Assembly (NCBI RefSeq): GCF_902830275.1
Contig: NZ_CADESW010000020.1
Span: 88,868 to 152,867 of the forward strand
Reading direction: 5' to 3'
Length of the DNA stretch: 64,000 nucleotides
Source: Burkholderia stagnalis
GTDB taxonomy: Bacteria; Pseudomonadota; Gammaproteobacteria; Burkholderiales; Burkholderiaceae
Below are positions 9,175 through 17,223 of the stretch, piece by piece (the first letter of the stretch is position 1; the number at the start of each line of letters is the position of its first letter). The notes under the pieces are model-generated. The model did no database searches and had not been told where the DNA came from. It was given only the letters and a program-made list of their open reading frames with translations. A program made the position numbers and the translations under genes.

Positions 9175-9307
9175 GGGGGCCGTCTCCTCTGTCTGGTGAA
9201 CAACGATCGGCCGATGGTAGAGGAGAACGCCCGCGCGAAGATTTCGAAGTCGCAACGTTTACATCGAGCGGATTCGATGCAAGCGGGGGGAGGCTGCGGA
9301 ATGCCGG

Positions 9308-10153
9308 TCAGCCCGCGAGCGCATCGGGCACGGCGCTGCCCCACGCGGCCAGCTCGCGCTTGGTGCGCACGCCGAGCTTCGCGAACGCGCGCTTCACGTA
9401 CGACTCCGCCGATGCGACGCGCACGCCGAGGATGTCGGCGGTTTCGGGCACCGTCTTGCCCGACAGCAGGTGCTTGCAGGTTTCGTATTCGCGCTTCGAC
9501 AGGCGAATGCCGTCCGCCGCGAGGCGCGCGTCGAATTGCGCGAGCGGATGGCGGTCGGGTGTCGGGTGCGCGACGCGCCGCGCGGCGGTGGTCGACGCGT
9601 GCAGTTCGAGCAGCGGGAACAGCACATCGCTGACGCTGCGAAAGCGGTTCATCTCGGCGAGCGTGAACGGCGGCTGGTCGCGCCCGCGCTCCAGCGCGAT
9701 CGAATGCTGCGAGTAGCGGGTGCCGCGCGCGAGCACGCATTCGTGCCCGATGCGCACGTCGTCGAACAGGCGCTGGCGGAATTCGCCGGGCGGGATCGCG
9801 GCGATGTCGCGCACCACGAGCAGCGTGCCCGTCTTGCCGCGCAGGCCCGCGAACAGCGGGTCGCTGTCGAGGAAGCGCTCGTAGTAGAGCGTCATCACGT
9901 CGGAGATCTCCGACGACGCCGTGCCGATGCCGCTGCTGCCGATCCACTCGCACCGGTAGCCGGTCGGCATCGTGCCGTCGACCCGCGAACGTTCGACATG
10001 CGCGACGTCGAGCGGCACCACCTGGTTCAGCAGCTGGGTCAGCCGCGGCACGAAATGCGGGGTGCCGACGGTCTCGATGAGTTCGCCCAACGTCTTGAAC
10101 GACACGTTGCACGTTTCGCCGTCGCGAGGGAAGGGGTTCACGTTGAGCAGCAT
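9308..10153 (-). CDS. LuxR-type HTH transcriptional regulator
   Basis: A 281-residue protein starting at ATG 10153. The last 65 residues form a LuxR/FixJ-type HTH (LSKREYETCKHLLSGKTVPETADILGVRVASAESYVKRAFAKLGVRTKREL). The N-terminal 200 residues show no receiver or recognisable autoinducer domain. It lies between the ureohydrolase and a divergent cupin/FAD oxidase operon, so local control of polyamine or guanidino catabolism is a reasonable guess. Confidence 0.85.
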   Translation of the reverse strand: MLLNVNPFPRDGETCNVSFKTLGELIETVGTPHFVPRLTQLLNQVVPLDVAHVERSRVDGTMPTGYRCEWIGSSGIGTASSEISDVMTLYYERFLDSDPLFAGLRGKTGTLLVVRDIAAIPPGEFRQRLFDDVRIGHECVLARGTRYSQHSIALERGRDQPPFTLAEMNRFRSVSDVLFPLLELHASTTAARRVAHPTPDRHPLAQFDARLAADGIRLSKREYETCKHLLSGKTVPETADILGVRVASAESYVKRAFAKLGVRTKRELAAWGSAVPDALAG

Positions 10154-10260
10154 GCGGATTCCCCGGGGTGGAAAGCCCGCGGATTGTAGCGTTCGGAACG
10201 GCGTGCGTCTGTAAGGGGAAGTACGGCCATGCGCCACGGGCCGAGGAAATCGCCGCTTGT

Positions 10261-10276
10261 CCCCCCCGAAGGGGGG
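10261..10276. promoter_or_regulatory. G/C hairpin in divergent promoter region
   Basis: A run of seven C, a GAA loop and six G lies between the divergent LuxR-type gene and the cupin gene. It could be a 5' leader hairpin or an attenuator-like element; its role is unknown. Confidence 0.35.
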
Positions 10277-10342
10277 CATACCAGGGCCGCGCGAATGCGT
10301 AACGTTGCTCCTGCTTTCTCAATCACGACGCGAACATTTCAG

Positions 10343-10687
10343 ATGACTAAATTGATCAAGGACATCCTGCCGCTCGGCGCCAACGTCGGCGCCTTCACGA
10401 AGCTCGATTTCGGCATGGACGAAAGCGACTGGCGCGCGGCCGAGGGCAACAGCGGCAACTACATCGTCGGCTGGTGGGAGGGCAAGGTCGGCGCGGTCGA
10501 CTTCCCGGAAACCGCCGCCGACGAAGCCGTGTGGCTCGTCGAGGGCCGGATCGCATTGACCGACGTCGAAGGCAATCGCCGGGAATTCGCGCCGGGCGAG
10601 GGCTACCTGCTGCCGGCCGGCTTCGCGGGCCGCTGGGAAACGCTCGAGGACGCGAAGAAGTTCTACGTGCTGCTCGAGAAGGCGTGA
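10343..10687 (+). CDS. DUF861/EutQ-like cupin
   Basis: A 114-residue cupin_3 protein starting at ATG 10343. The family pattern is seen in SGNYIVGWWEGKVGAVDFPETAADEAVWLVEGRIALTD and FAPGEGYLLPAGFAGRWETLEDAKKFYVLL, the last resembling the ureidoglycine-aminohydrolase/EutQ cupins. It is the first gene of a plus-strand pair with the FAD oxidase 88 bases downstream. It may bind or protect a reactive intermediate of that pathway; the activity is not known. Confidence 0.83.
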   Translation: MTKLIKDILPLGANVGAFTKLDFGMDESDWRAAEGNSGNYIVGWWEGKVGAVDFPETAADEAVWLVEGRIALTDVEGNRREFAPGEGYLLPAGFAGRWETLEDAKKFYVLLEKA

Positions 10688-10775
10688 TGCCCGTGGCCGC
10701 TGCCGCGCGTCGTCCGTGCGACGCGCGCGACGGCGGCGCGTGCCGCGATGCAACGTCATGGCTGAGACCAGGAAC

Positions 10776-12230
10776 ATGGAAGTCAAGGAAGCGAAACAGA
10801 CCGCGCCGGCCACGCCCCACGCACTGCGTGGCGCGCCGGCCGCATTGAGCGTCGACGAGGCGCTTGCCCATACGAAGCTGTTCCCGTACTGGCTCGACAA
10901 CCCGGCCGCGCCGGCGCCCGAGCCCGAACTCGTCGGCGACGCGCGCGCCGACCTGCTGATCGTCGGCGGCGGCTTCACGGGGCTGTGGGCGGCCGTGCAG
11001 GCGAAGGAACAGATGCCGCACCTGAACGTGGTGCTGATCGAGGCGGACAAGGTCGCGCACGGCGCGTCGGGCCGCGCGGGCGGGATCATCTCGACGTCGG
11101 TGATGCACGGGCTGCCGAACGCGGTGCGCGTGTTTCCGAACGACATCGCGCAGCTCGAAACCTTCGGCCACCACAATCTCGACGGCTTCGAGGAGACGCT
11201 GAAGCGCTACGACATCGACGCCGATATCGAATGGAACGGCGAGATGACCGTCGCGGTCGATCCCGACCATCTCGCGCACCTGCGCGGCGACTACGACCTG
11301 CACCGCGAGTACGGCCACGACGTGGTGCTGCTCGACCGCGACGAGACGCTCGCGCAGCTCGCGTCGCCGCTGTTCGCGGGCGCGCTGTGGTCGCGCAACC
11401 GCAGCGGCATCGTGCATCCGGCGAAGCTCGCGTGGGGCCTGAAGCGCGCGGCGCTGTCGCTCGGCGTGAAGCTGTACGAGCACACGCCGCTCATGACGGT
11501 AACCGACGAAGGCGGCACGGTGTACGTGACGACGCCGAAGGGCAGCGTGCGCGCGCCGCGCGTGGTGTTCGGCAGCGGCACCGCGAAAGTCGGGATTCCC
11601 GACATCAACCGCCGCGTAATGCAGGTGCGCGACCACGTGCTCGCGACCGAGCCGCTCACCGACGCACAGCTCGCGCGGATCGGCTGGAAGAACCGCCAGG
11701 GCGTGTACGACACGCGCACGCAGCTCAATTACTTCCGGCTGACGAAGCACAACAACATCATCTTCGGCGGCCTCGTCAGCTATCACTTCGACGGCGATCC
11801 GGCGCCGCGCCAGGACGGCGAGCGCGAAACCTACCACCGGCTCGCGCAGGCGTTCTACCGGACCTTCCCGCAACTGTGCGACGTGCGCTTCTCGCACGCG
11901 TGGGGCGGCCCGATCGACTACTGCTCGCGCGGTTCGGTGTTCGCGAAGCGCTATCTCGGCGGCAAGGCGGTGTTCGTCGCAGGCTACACGGGCTTCGGCG
12001 TCGCGGCGAGCCGGTTCGGCGCGTTCATGGGGCTGAACATCCTGTTCGATCGCGACAGCCCGGAACGCCAGCTCGACATCGCGAACCAGAGCCCGAGCTA
12101 CATCCCGCCGGAGCCGATGCGCTGGGTGGCCGCGAAGATCACGTTCCATGCGTTCGACGGCGCGGATGCCGAAGGCGGCTGGAAGCGCGCGTGGATCAAC
12201 GGCATCAAGGCGATGGGCTTCCCGATGTAA
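10776..12230 (+). CDS. FAD-dependent amine oxidoreductase (PuuB-like)
   Basis: A 484-residue DAO-family flavoprotein. The ATG at 10776 has a short AGG site; in-frame ATGs at 10758 and 10716 are alternatives. The dinucleotide fold reads ADLLIVGGGFTGLWAAVQAKE, followed by GASGRAGGIIS. The C-terminal FAD contact region is AGYTGFGVAASRFGAFMG. It resembles gamma-glutamylputrescine oxidases and related amine oxidases, which release an aldehyde. The aldehyde dehydrogenase and ureohydrolase nearby fit that role. The exact amine is unknown. Confidence 0.87.
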   Translation: MEVKEAKQTAPATPHALRGAPAALSVDEALAHTKLFPYWLDNPAAPAPEPELVGDARADLLIVGGGFTGLWAAVQAKEQMPHLNVVLIEADKVAHGASGRAGGIISTSVMHGLPNAVRVFPNDIAQLETFGHHNLDGFEETLKRYDIDADIEWNGEMTVAVDPDHLAHLRGDYDLHREYGHDVVLLDRDETLAQLASPLFAGALWSRNRSGIVHPAKLAWGLKRAALSLGVKLYEHTPLMTVTDEGGTVYVTTPKGSVRAPRVVFGSGTAKVGIPDINRRVMQVRDHVLATEPLTDAQLARIGWKNRQGVYDTRTQLNYFRLTKHNNIIFGGLVSYHFDGDPAPRQDGERETYHRLAQAFYRTFPQLCDVRFSHAWGGPIDYCSRGSVFAKRYLGGKAVFVAGYTGFGVAASRFGAFMGLNILFDRDSPERQLDIANQSPSYIPPEPMRWVAAKITFHAFDGADAEGGWKRAWINGIKAMGFPM

Positions 12231-12402
12231 CGACGCGCGGCGGCCCGCGCGGGGCTGCCGCGTGCACGAAGGAGACAGTCCGCGGCGCGCGCCGATGCCG
12301 ATGGCGGCGCGCGGCCGAACGGATGCATCGGCGATGGCGGCAGGCGGCGCACAGTGCGCATGCCGGGCCGACGCAACGCGCGCACGCGCAGCGGCATTCA
12401 GC

Positions 12403-13323
12403 ATGTTCTCGAATACCACCGATCTCGATCTCCGGCTCATCCGGGTGTTCCTGGCCGTCGTCGACGCGCGCGGCATCACCGCCGCCGAGGCGTCGCTCGG
12501 CGTGCGGCAGTCGACGATCAGCACGCAGCTCTCCGCGCTCGAGGCGCGGGTCGGCTTCAAGCTGTGCGACCGCGGCCGCGGCGGCTTTCGGCTGACGTCG
12601 AAGGGCGAGCGCTTCGCGGCGACCGCGCGCACGCTCGTCACCGCGACGTCCGAGTTCGTCGCGCGGGTGCGCGACATCGACCGCAAGCTGGTCGGCACGC
12701 TGTCGATCGGCCTGATCGGGCAGGCGCCGCTCGTCGAGAACGCGCGCGTCGCGGAAGCGATCGGCGCGTTTCGCAAGCGCGACCAGGCCGTGACGTTCGC
12801 GATGAAGGTCGCTTCGCCGCAGGAGCTCGAGGAAAGCCTCGTCAACAACCAGCTCGATCTCGCGATCGGCTATTTCTGGCATCGCGTGCCGGGGCTGCTG
12901 TATACGCCGCTGTTCGCCGAGCGGCAGGTGATCTACTGCGGGCGCGGGCATCCGCTGTTCCATGCATCGCGCCCCGTGACGGCCACCGACCTGCAGGCGC
13001 ACGACTGGGTGTGGCGCACCTATCCGGTGCCGGAGGAAACCTGCCCGCTGCCCGAGCGGCGCGTGACCGCGAGCGCGGACAGCATCGAGGCCGCGACGAT
13101 CCTGATCCTGTCGGGCGGGCATCTCGGCTACCTGCCCGCGCACCACGCGGAGCCGTTCGAGCAGCGCGGCCTCGTGCGCGCGATCGGCCGCGACAGCTTC
13201 GGCTTCGACGTGCCGCTGCATCTCGCGATGAAGCGCAGCGCGGCCGACAAGCCGATCGTCGACGCGTTCTGCGAGGACTTGCTGCGCGCGTTCAACATCA
13301 AGGCGGTTGCGCAGGCCGCGTAG
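12403..13323 (+). CDS. LysR family transcriptional regulator
   Basis: A 306-residue LysR protein starting at ATG 12403. The HTH reads GITAAEASLGVRQSTISTQL, and the effector domain begins at LVGTLSIGLIGQAP. It sits 172 bases after the FAD oxidase on the same strand, as the last gene of the polyamine/guanidino block, and is the obvious candidate to sense a pathway metabolite. This is inferred from position. Confidence 0.9.
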   Translation: MFSNTTDLDLRLIRVFLAVVDARGITAAEASLGVRQSTISTQLSALEARVGFKLCDRGRGGFRLTSKGERFAATARTLVTATSEFVARVRDIDRKLVGTLSIGLIGQAPLVENARVAEAIGAFRKRDQAVTFAMKVASPQELEESLVNNQLDLAIGYFWHRVPGLLYTPLFAERQVIYCGRGHPLFHASRPVTATDLQAHDWVWRTYPVPEETCPLPERRVTASADSIEAATILILSGGHLGYLPAHHAEPFEQRGLVRAIGRDSFGFDVPLHLAMKRSAADKPIVDAFCEDLLRAFNIKAVAQAA

Positions 13324-13397
13324 GTGCGGCGGTGGCGCGGCCGGCGCTCAGCCGTCGACCAGCACAGCACGCAGTCGAACGGCTCGCGGCGCGCGCG

Positions 13398-14264
13398 TCA
13401 GCCTTTCGTCGCTTCCTCCACGCTGACCCAGCCCGACACCGCGCCCACGCGCGGATTGCGATACAGCACCCTCAGCCAGCGAAAGTCGGGGCTCGCGTCG
13501 ATCAGTTCCAGCGTGTCGCCTGCAACGACATAGCGCTTCGTCGGCGCGTCCGTCATCGCGTCGTGCAGCGGCAGCCGAGCAACCTGCACCTTGAGTGCGA
13601 GCTTGCCGCCGCCGTAGGCCTCCGGACGACGCGCGATCCGCCGGCCATGCGCGTCGTAGGTCAGCAGCATCGTTGGCGGCCCGTCGCCGGGTGCGCCGTC
13701 GAGCAGCATCGATACGTCGTCGGGAATCGCCTCGGTCGACTGATGGAGATACAGCCGGCCGCTGCCGTCGTAGCGATACGCATCGGTGTACCAGATCGGG
13801 CCGCCTCGGCATGAGCTGTACAGCATGCGTTCCTTCGGCTTGACGGCGACATTGATCAGCCCGTCGCAGTTGCCGTGCGGTGCGTCGTTCGCCGGCATGC
13901 GCAACGGCTCGAAGCGTTGCCGGGCCGCGTCGTACAGGTAGATCGCGTAGTTGCGGTTGACCTGGCCGAGCGTCGCGCCGAGCGCGAGATCCTGGTGGCC
14001 ATCGAAGTTGTAGTCGGCGGGTTCGAAGCCGTAATGGCCCTCCTCGTCGGCGGTACCGACGTCGAGCGTCTGCGTCTTGCCGCCCGGCAGGAAGCGGACG
14101 GTGAAATGCGCGCTGTCGGCGCGTTCGACGCGGGCGGTCACGTCGTTGTCGACCTTGAACGACGGCAGCGGTTTGGCGGCTTGCGCGGCGAGCGGCAGCG
14201 CGCAACAGGCGAAGCAGGCCGCGGCGATGCGCAGCAACGGCCGGGCACGGAAGTCACGCTTCAT
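13398..14264 (-). CDS. Secreted XAC2610-like protein
   Basis: A 288-residue exported protein with a Sec signal peptide (MKRDFRARPLLRIAAACFACCALPLAAQA). The middle contains YNFDGHQDLALG, an FG-GAP/VCBS-like calcium-loop motif, and the layout matches the XAC2610-related domain. The C-terminal 70 residues (KRYVVAGDTLELIDASPDFRWLRVLY...GWVSVEEA) look like a bacterial SH3 fold. It overlaps the upstream HxlR gene by 11 bases, so the two are translationally coupled. The function is unknown. Confidence 0.75.
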   Translation of the reverse strand: MKRDFRARPLLRIAAACFACCALPLAAQAAKPLPSFKVDNDVTARVERADSAHFTVRFLPGGKTQTLDVGTADEEGHYGFEPADYNFDGHQDLALGATLGQVNRNYAIYLYDAARQRFEPLRMPANDAPHGNCDGLINVAVKPKERMLYSSCRGGPIWYTDAYRYDGSGRLYLHQSTEAIPDDVSMLLDGAPGDGPPTMLLTYDAHGRRIARRPEAYGGGKLALKVQVARLPLHDAMTDAPTKRYVVAGDTLELIDASPDFRWLRVLYRNPRVGAVSGWVSVEEATKG

Positions 14265-14628
14265 CGATTTCCTCGATCATCGGGCAGGGCACGTGTGCGC
14301 ATGCCGCGTCCGCATCGCGCGCCTTCAGCCACAGACCGAAATCCCGCATCACGTCGACGACCGGCCGCAGCCGTTCGCCGTCTTCGGTCAGGTCGTATTC
14401 GACCCGCACCGGCACTTCCGGATAGACGGTGCGCCGCACGAGCCCCGCTTCCTCGAGCGCGCGCAGGTCGAGCGTCAGCATCCGCTGCGAGATGCCCGGC
14501 ACGTCGCGGCGCAGGTCGCTGAAGCGTTTCGGCCCGTCGAGCAGGTACGACGCCAGCAGCAGCCGCCAGCGGCCGCCGAGCAGGCGCATGGCTTCTTCAA
14601 CGGAACATCCTGTCGCACTCGTTTTCAT
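14254..14628 (-). CDS. HxlR family transcriptional regulator
   Basis: A 124-residue winged-helix regulator starting at ATG 14628. It shows the HxlR layout: an N-terminal cysteine (GCSVEEAMRLLGGRW), the helix-turn-helix KRFSDLRRDVPGISQRMLTLDLRALEEAGLV, and the wing RRTVYPEVPVRVEYDLTEDG. This family often controls an adjacent detoxification gene. The divergent glutathione transferase at 14766, with a 137-base shared region, is the natural target. Confidence 0.9.
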   Translation of the reverse strand: MKTSATGCSVEEAMRLLGGRWRLLLASYLLDGPKRFSDLRRDVPGISQRMLTLDLRALEEAGLVRRTVYPEVPVRVEYDLTEDGERLRPVVDVMRDFGLWLKARDADAACAHVPCPMIEEIDEA

Positions 14629-14765
14629 CCTGCGGGCCCGGTAGGTAAATTTTTTGTGACCACGGCACAAACTTCTGCCGTCTTCTCATCGATGCGTCGA
14701 TGCGAGATATTAGCGCCCGCGTCGCGGCGAATCGATAAATCGGCATCGGAACATCAAGGAAGACC

Positions 14766-15398
14766 ATGAAGCTCTACCACGCCCCCGGCAGCTGCTCGCA
14801 GGCCATCTGCATCGTGCTGCGCGAACTGAACCTCGACGCGGAGGTCGTCAAGGTCGACGCACGCAGGCATCTCGTCGAAGACGGTGGCAACTACTACGAC
14901 GTGACCGAACTCGGCTACGTGCCGCTGCTCGCGCTCGCCGACGGCACGACGCTGCGCGAAGGCCCCGCCATTGCGCAATATCTCGCGGACCAGCGCCCGG
15001 AAGCGGGGCTCGCGCCGGCCTTCGGCACGCTCGCGCGCTACCGGTTGATCGAATGGCTCAACTTCCTGTCGGCCGAGATCCACAAAGGCTTCATCCCGCT
15101 GCTGTATGCAGTGCAGGCGGGGAAGTACGTCGACCCGGCGCGGCAGAAGCTCGCCAGCCGCTTCGCGTGGATCGACCGCCAGCTCGACGGCCGGACCTAC
15201 CTGACCGGCGACGCGTTCACCGTCGCGGATGCTTATCTGTTCGCGCTGACGGGCTGGGGCAAGGCCGCGTGGATGCAGTCGGTGTACAACGCGGACATCG
15301 ACCTCGGGCCGTATGCGCATCTCGCCGCCTGGTACGCGCGCGTGCGCAGCCGGCCGTCGGTGCAGTACGTGCTCGCGGCGGACGGGCTGTTGCGCTGA
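14766..15398 (+). CDS. gstA: Glutathione S-transferase, beta-class-like
   Basis: A 210-residue GST. The N-terminal thioredoxin-like half starts MKLYHAPGSCSQA, with Cys10 in the position used by bacterial beta-class enzymes, then GYVPLLALADGTTLREGPAIAQYLADQ (cis-Pro and the Glu-Ser-like gamma-glutamyl contact, here EGP). The C-terminal helical domain ends VADAYLFALTGW. It conjugates or binds glutathione in stress or xenobiotic defence. It is divergent from the HxlR regulator. Confidence 0.92.
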   Translation: MKLYHAPGSCSQAICIVLRELNLDAEVVKVDARRHLVEDGGNYYDVTELGYVPLLALADGTTLREGPAIAQYLADQRPEAGLAPAFGTLARYRLIEWLNFLSAEIHKGFIPLLYAVQAGKYVDPARQKLASRFAWIDRQLDGRTYLTGDAFTVADAYLFALTGWGKAAWMQSVYNADIDLGPYAHLAAWYARVRSRPSVQYVLAADGLLR

Positions 15399-15429
15399 CG
15401 CTTGACTCGCGCCGATCTTCGCCTATAGT

Positions 15430-15457
15430 CAATCCATAGCTGGCTGGTTATGGATTG
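15430..15457. promoter_or_regulatory. Palindromic ArsR-type operator
   Basis: A perfect 9-bp inverted repeat, CAATCCATA / TATGGATTG, with a 10-base spacer ends four bases before the ArsR start codon. Autoregulated ArsR-SRPBCC pairs typically carry such a site. Confidence 0.7.
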
Positions 15458-15460
15458 AGA

Positions 15461-15784
15461 ATGTCGAATGCTCACGATGTGCTGTTCAGAACGCTTGCCG
15501 ACCCGACGCGGCGCGCCATTTTCGAGCGCCTGTGCCGCGAAGGCGAGCAGACGGTCGGCGCGCTGACGGCCGAGGCGGGAATCTCGCAACCGGCCGTGTC
15601 GAAGCATCTCGGCGTGCTGAAACAGGCGGGGCTCGTGCGCGACCGTCACGAGGGCCGCCAGACCCACTACAGCGCGCAGCTCGGCGCGCTGGCCCCGCTG
15701 ATCGACTGGACGAGCCAGATGACAGGCTTCTGGCAACGCCGCTTCGACCAGCTCGAAGATCTGCTCAGGAGGATGGATCAGTGA
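15461..15784 (+). CDS. ArsR family regulator
   Basis: A 107-residue winged-helix repressor starting at ATG 15461 (a TTG two codons earlier is possible). The HTH reads TVGALTAEAGISQPAVSKHLGVLKQAGLVRDRHEGRQTHYS. It lacks the cysteine metal site of arsenic/zinc sensors. It belongs to the subgroup encoded with SRPBCC (AHSA1) proteins, which follow here with a 4-base GTGA overlap. A perfect palindrome covers its promoter, indicating autorepression. Confidence 0.92.
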   Translation: MSNAHDVLFRTLADPTRRAIFERLCREGEQTVGALTAEAGISQPAVSKHLGVLKQAGLVRDRHEGRQTHYSAQLGALAPLIDWTSQMTGFWQRRFDQLEDLLRRMDQ

Positions 15785-16191
15785 ATGCCGCCCCGATCGA
15801 AACGCGTTCCGTCGTCGTCGAACGCGAAGTGCCGTATCCGCCGGAGAAAATCTGGCGTGCGCTCACGCAGCCGCATCTGCTCGAGGCGTGGCTGATGAAG
15901 AACGACTTCGCGCCGGCCGTCGATCATCGCTTCAGGCTCAGCGCGGATTGGGGCGCGGTCGAGTGCCGGGTGCTGGCGGTCGAGCCGAACCGTTCGCTGT
16001 CGTACACATGGGCCGCGCTGGGGCTCGACAGCGTCGTCACGTGGACGCTCACGCCGACGCAAGCGGGCACGCTGCTGCGCATGGAGCAGGTCGGCTTCCG
16101 GCCCGATCAGGAGCAGGCGTTCCAGGGCGCGAAGTACGGATGGCCGAAGTTCTTCACGGCGCTGGAGGGCGTGTTGGCCCGGCCGGAATGA
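15781..16191 (+). CDS. SRPBCC (AHSA1-like) domain protein
   Basis: A 136-residue START/SRPBCC-fold protein with a GTG start overlapping the ArsR stop (GTGA). The family pattern is EREVPYPPEKIWRALTQPHLLEAWLMKNDF and, at the end, GWPKFFTALEGVLA. Such proteins bind a hydrophobic ligand in a deep cavity; the role beside ArsR is unknown. It is co-transcribed with ArsR and probably with the DUF1801 gene 28 bases downstream. Confidence 0.88.
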   Translation: MNAAPIETRSVVVEREVPYPPEKIWRALTQPHLLEAWLMKNDFAPAVDHRFRLSADWGAVECRVLAVEPNRSLSYTWAALGLDSVVTWTLTPTQAGTLLRMEQVGFRPDQEQAFQGAKYGWPKFFTALEGVLARPE

Positions 16192-16219
16192 AGGTGTCCG
16201 CGTTTGAGGAGAATGAGGC

Positions 16220-16624
16220 ATGGCGAAAGACGAATCGCAGGAAGTGGGCGGCGTGTCCGCCGCTCGATTGATCGACGCGAGAATCGAGGAACTCGGCGAT
16301 TGGCGCGGCGAGATGCTCGGGCGGCTTCGTGCGCTGGTCAAGGATGCGGACCCTGACGTCGTCGAGGAATGGAAATGGCGCGGCGTGCCGGTGTGGTCGC
16401 ACGGCGGCATCCTCTGCACCGGCGAGACCTACAAGAGCGTCGTGAAGATGACCTTCGCCAAGGGGGCGGCGCTGAAGGATCCGGCGGGCCTGTTCAATTC
16501 CAGTCTTGAAGGGAACACGCGGCGGGCCATCGATTTCCGCGAAGGCGAGAAGATCGACGAGGCCGCGTTGAAAGCGCTCGTGAAGGCGGCCGTGGCGTTG
16601 AACCAATCGAAGGGGAAAGGCTGA
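16220..16624 (+). CDS. DUF1801 (YdhG-like) protein
   Basis: A 134-residue DUF1801 protein. The signature is seen in LGDWRGEMLGRLRALVKDADPDVVEEWKWRGVPVWSHGGILCTGETYKSVVKMTFAKGAAL, with the conserved W-x-W and the F-x-x-G-A segments. Function of the family is unresolved. A GAGGAG site precedes the ATG. It is the third gene of the ArsR operon and is followed by a hairpin. Confidence 0.85.
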   Translation: MAKDESQEVGGVSAARLIDARIEELGDWRGEMLGRLRALVKDADPDVVEEWKWRGVPVWSHGGILCTGETYKSVVKMTFAKGAALKDPAGLFNSSLEGNTRRAIDFREGEKIDEAALKALVKAAVALNQSKGKG

Positions 16625-16652
16625 TCGCGGCGAGCGTCGAACAAGGAGAAAG

Positions 16653-16688
16653 GCGGCCTTCGCCGAGATGTGCGTCGTCGAAGGCCGC
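16653..16688. terminator. Hairpin after the ArsR operon
   Basis: A 10-bp inverted repeat (GCGGCCTTCG / CGAAGGCCGC) with a 16-base loop lies 28 bases after the DUF1801 stop. No T tract follows. Confidence 0.45.
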
Positions 16689-17223
16689 AAACCCGCCTGA
16701 AATATCCGAGGCATTCCAGGAAGCACATCAACTACGTGGTCAGGCGGGACATGAACGGTCGATGCGTTGCGCGGCCGGTTCCCACGGCGCGCGCGTTGCC
16801 TACTTTTGCGTTTTTCCCTCCGGCAGTCAAGAGGCAAGGCATCCGGATCGTATGGACTCCACGATAAAGACCCGATTGGCTTCATGGGCTCCAGTGTCCA
16901 CGATCATTGCGTTTCGATCGAATTCGCAATGAACGACGCGACGAGGTCGGCGCACGATTCAATCGCCGCGGGTTGAACACGCGTTCCGCCGCATACCGTT
17001 CCGATTGCTTCCGGTTTGCTGGCCGGGCCCGGCGTCGATGCACGCATGTCTTTCGCGCAGCGCAACGGACAATATTTCGATGACGCATGCACAAGCGCGC
17101 AGCGTTGCGGAATGCGAAACAAGTCCATTCCGGGCGAATTACATCTCCCTGTCTCGCCGTTACTAGAAGCTGTCACTTTGTGTTGCTAAGCTTTCGCGAC
17201 CCTCACAACCCGGGTTCTCCGTC
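16689..17223. other. Intergenic region without a recognisable gene
   Basis: About 535 bases before the secreted nuclease. GC drops and no open frame has family content. A CTGTCACTTTGTGTTGCTAAG stretch close to 17170 is in promoter position for the nuclease but no consensus is convincing. Confidence 0.45.
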
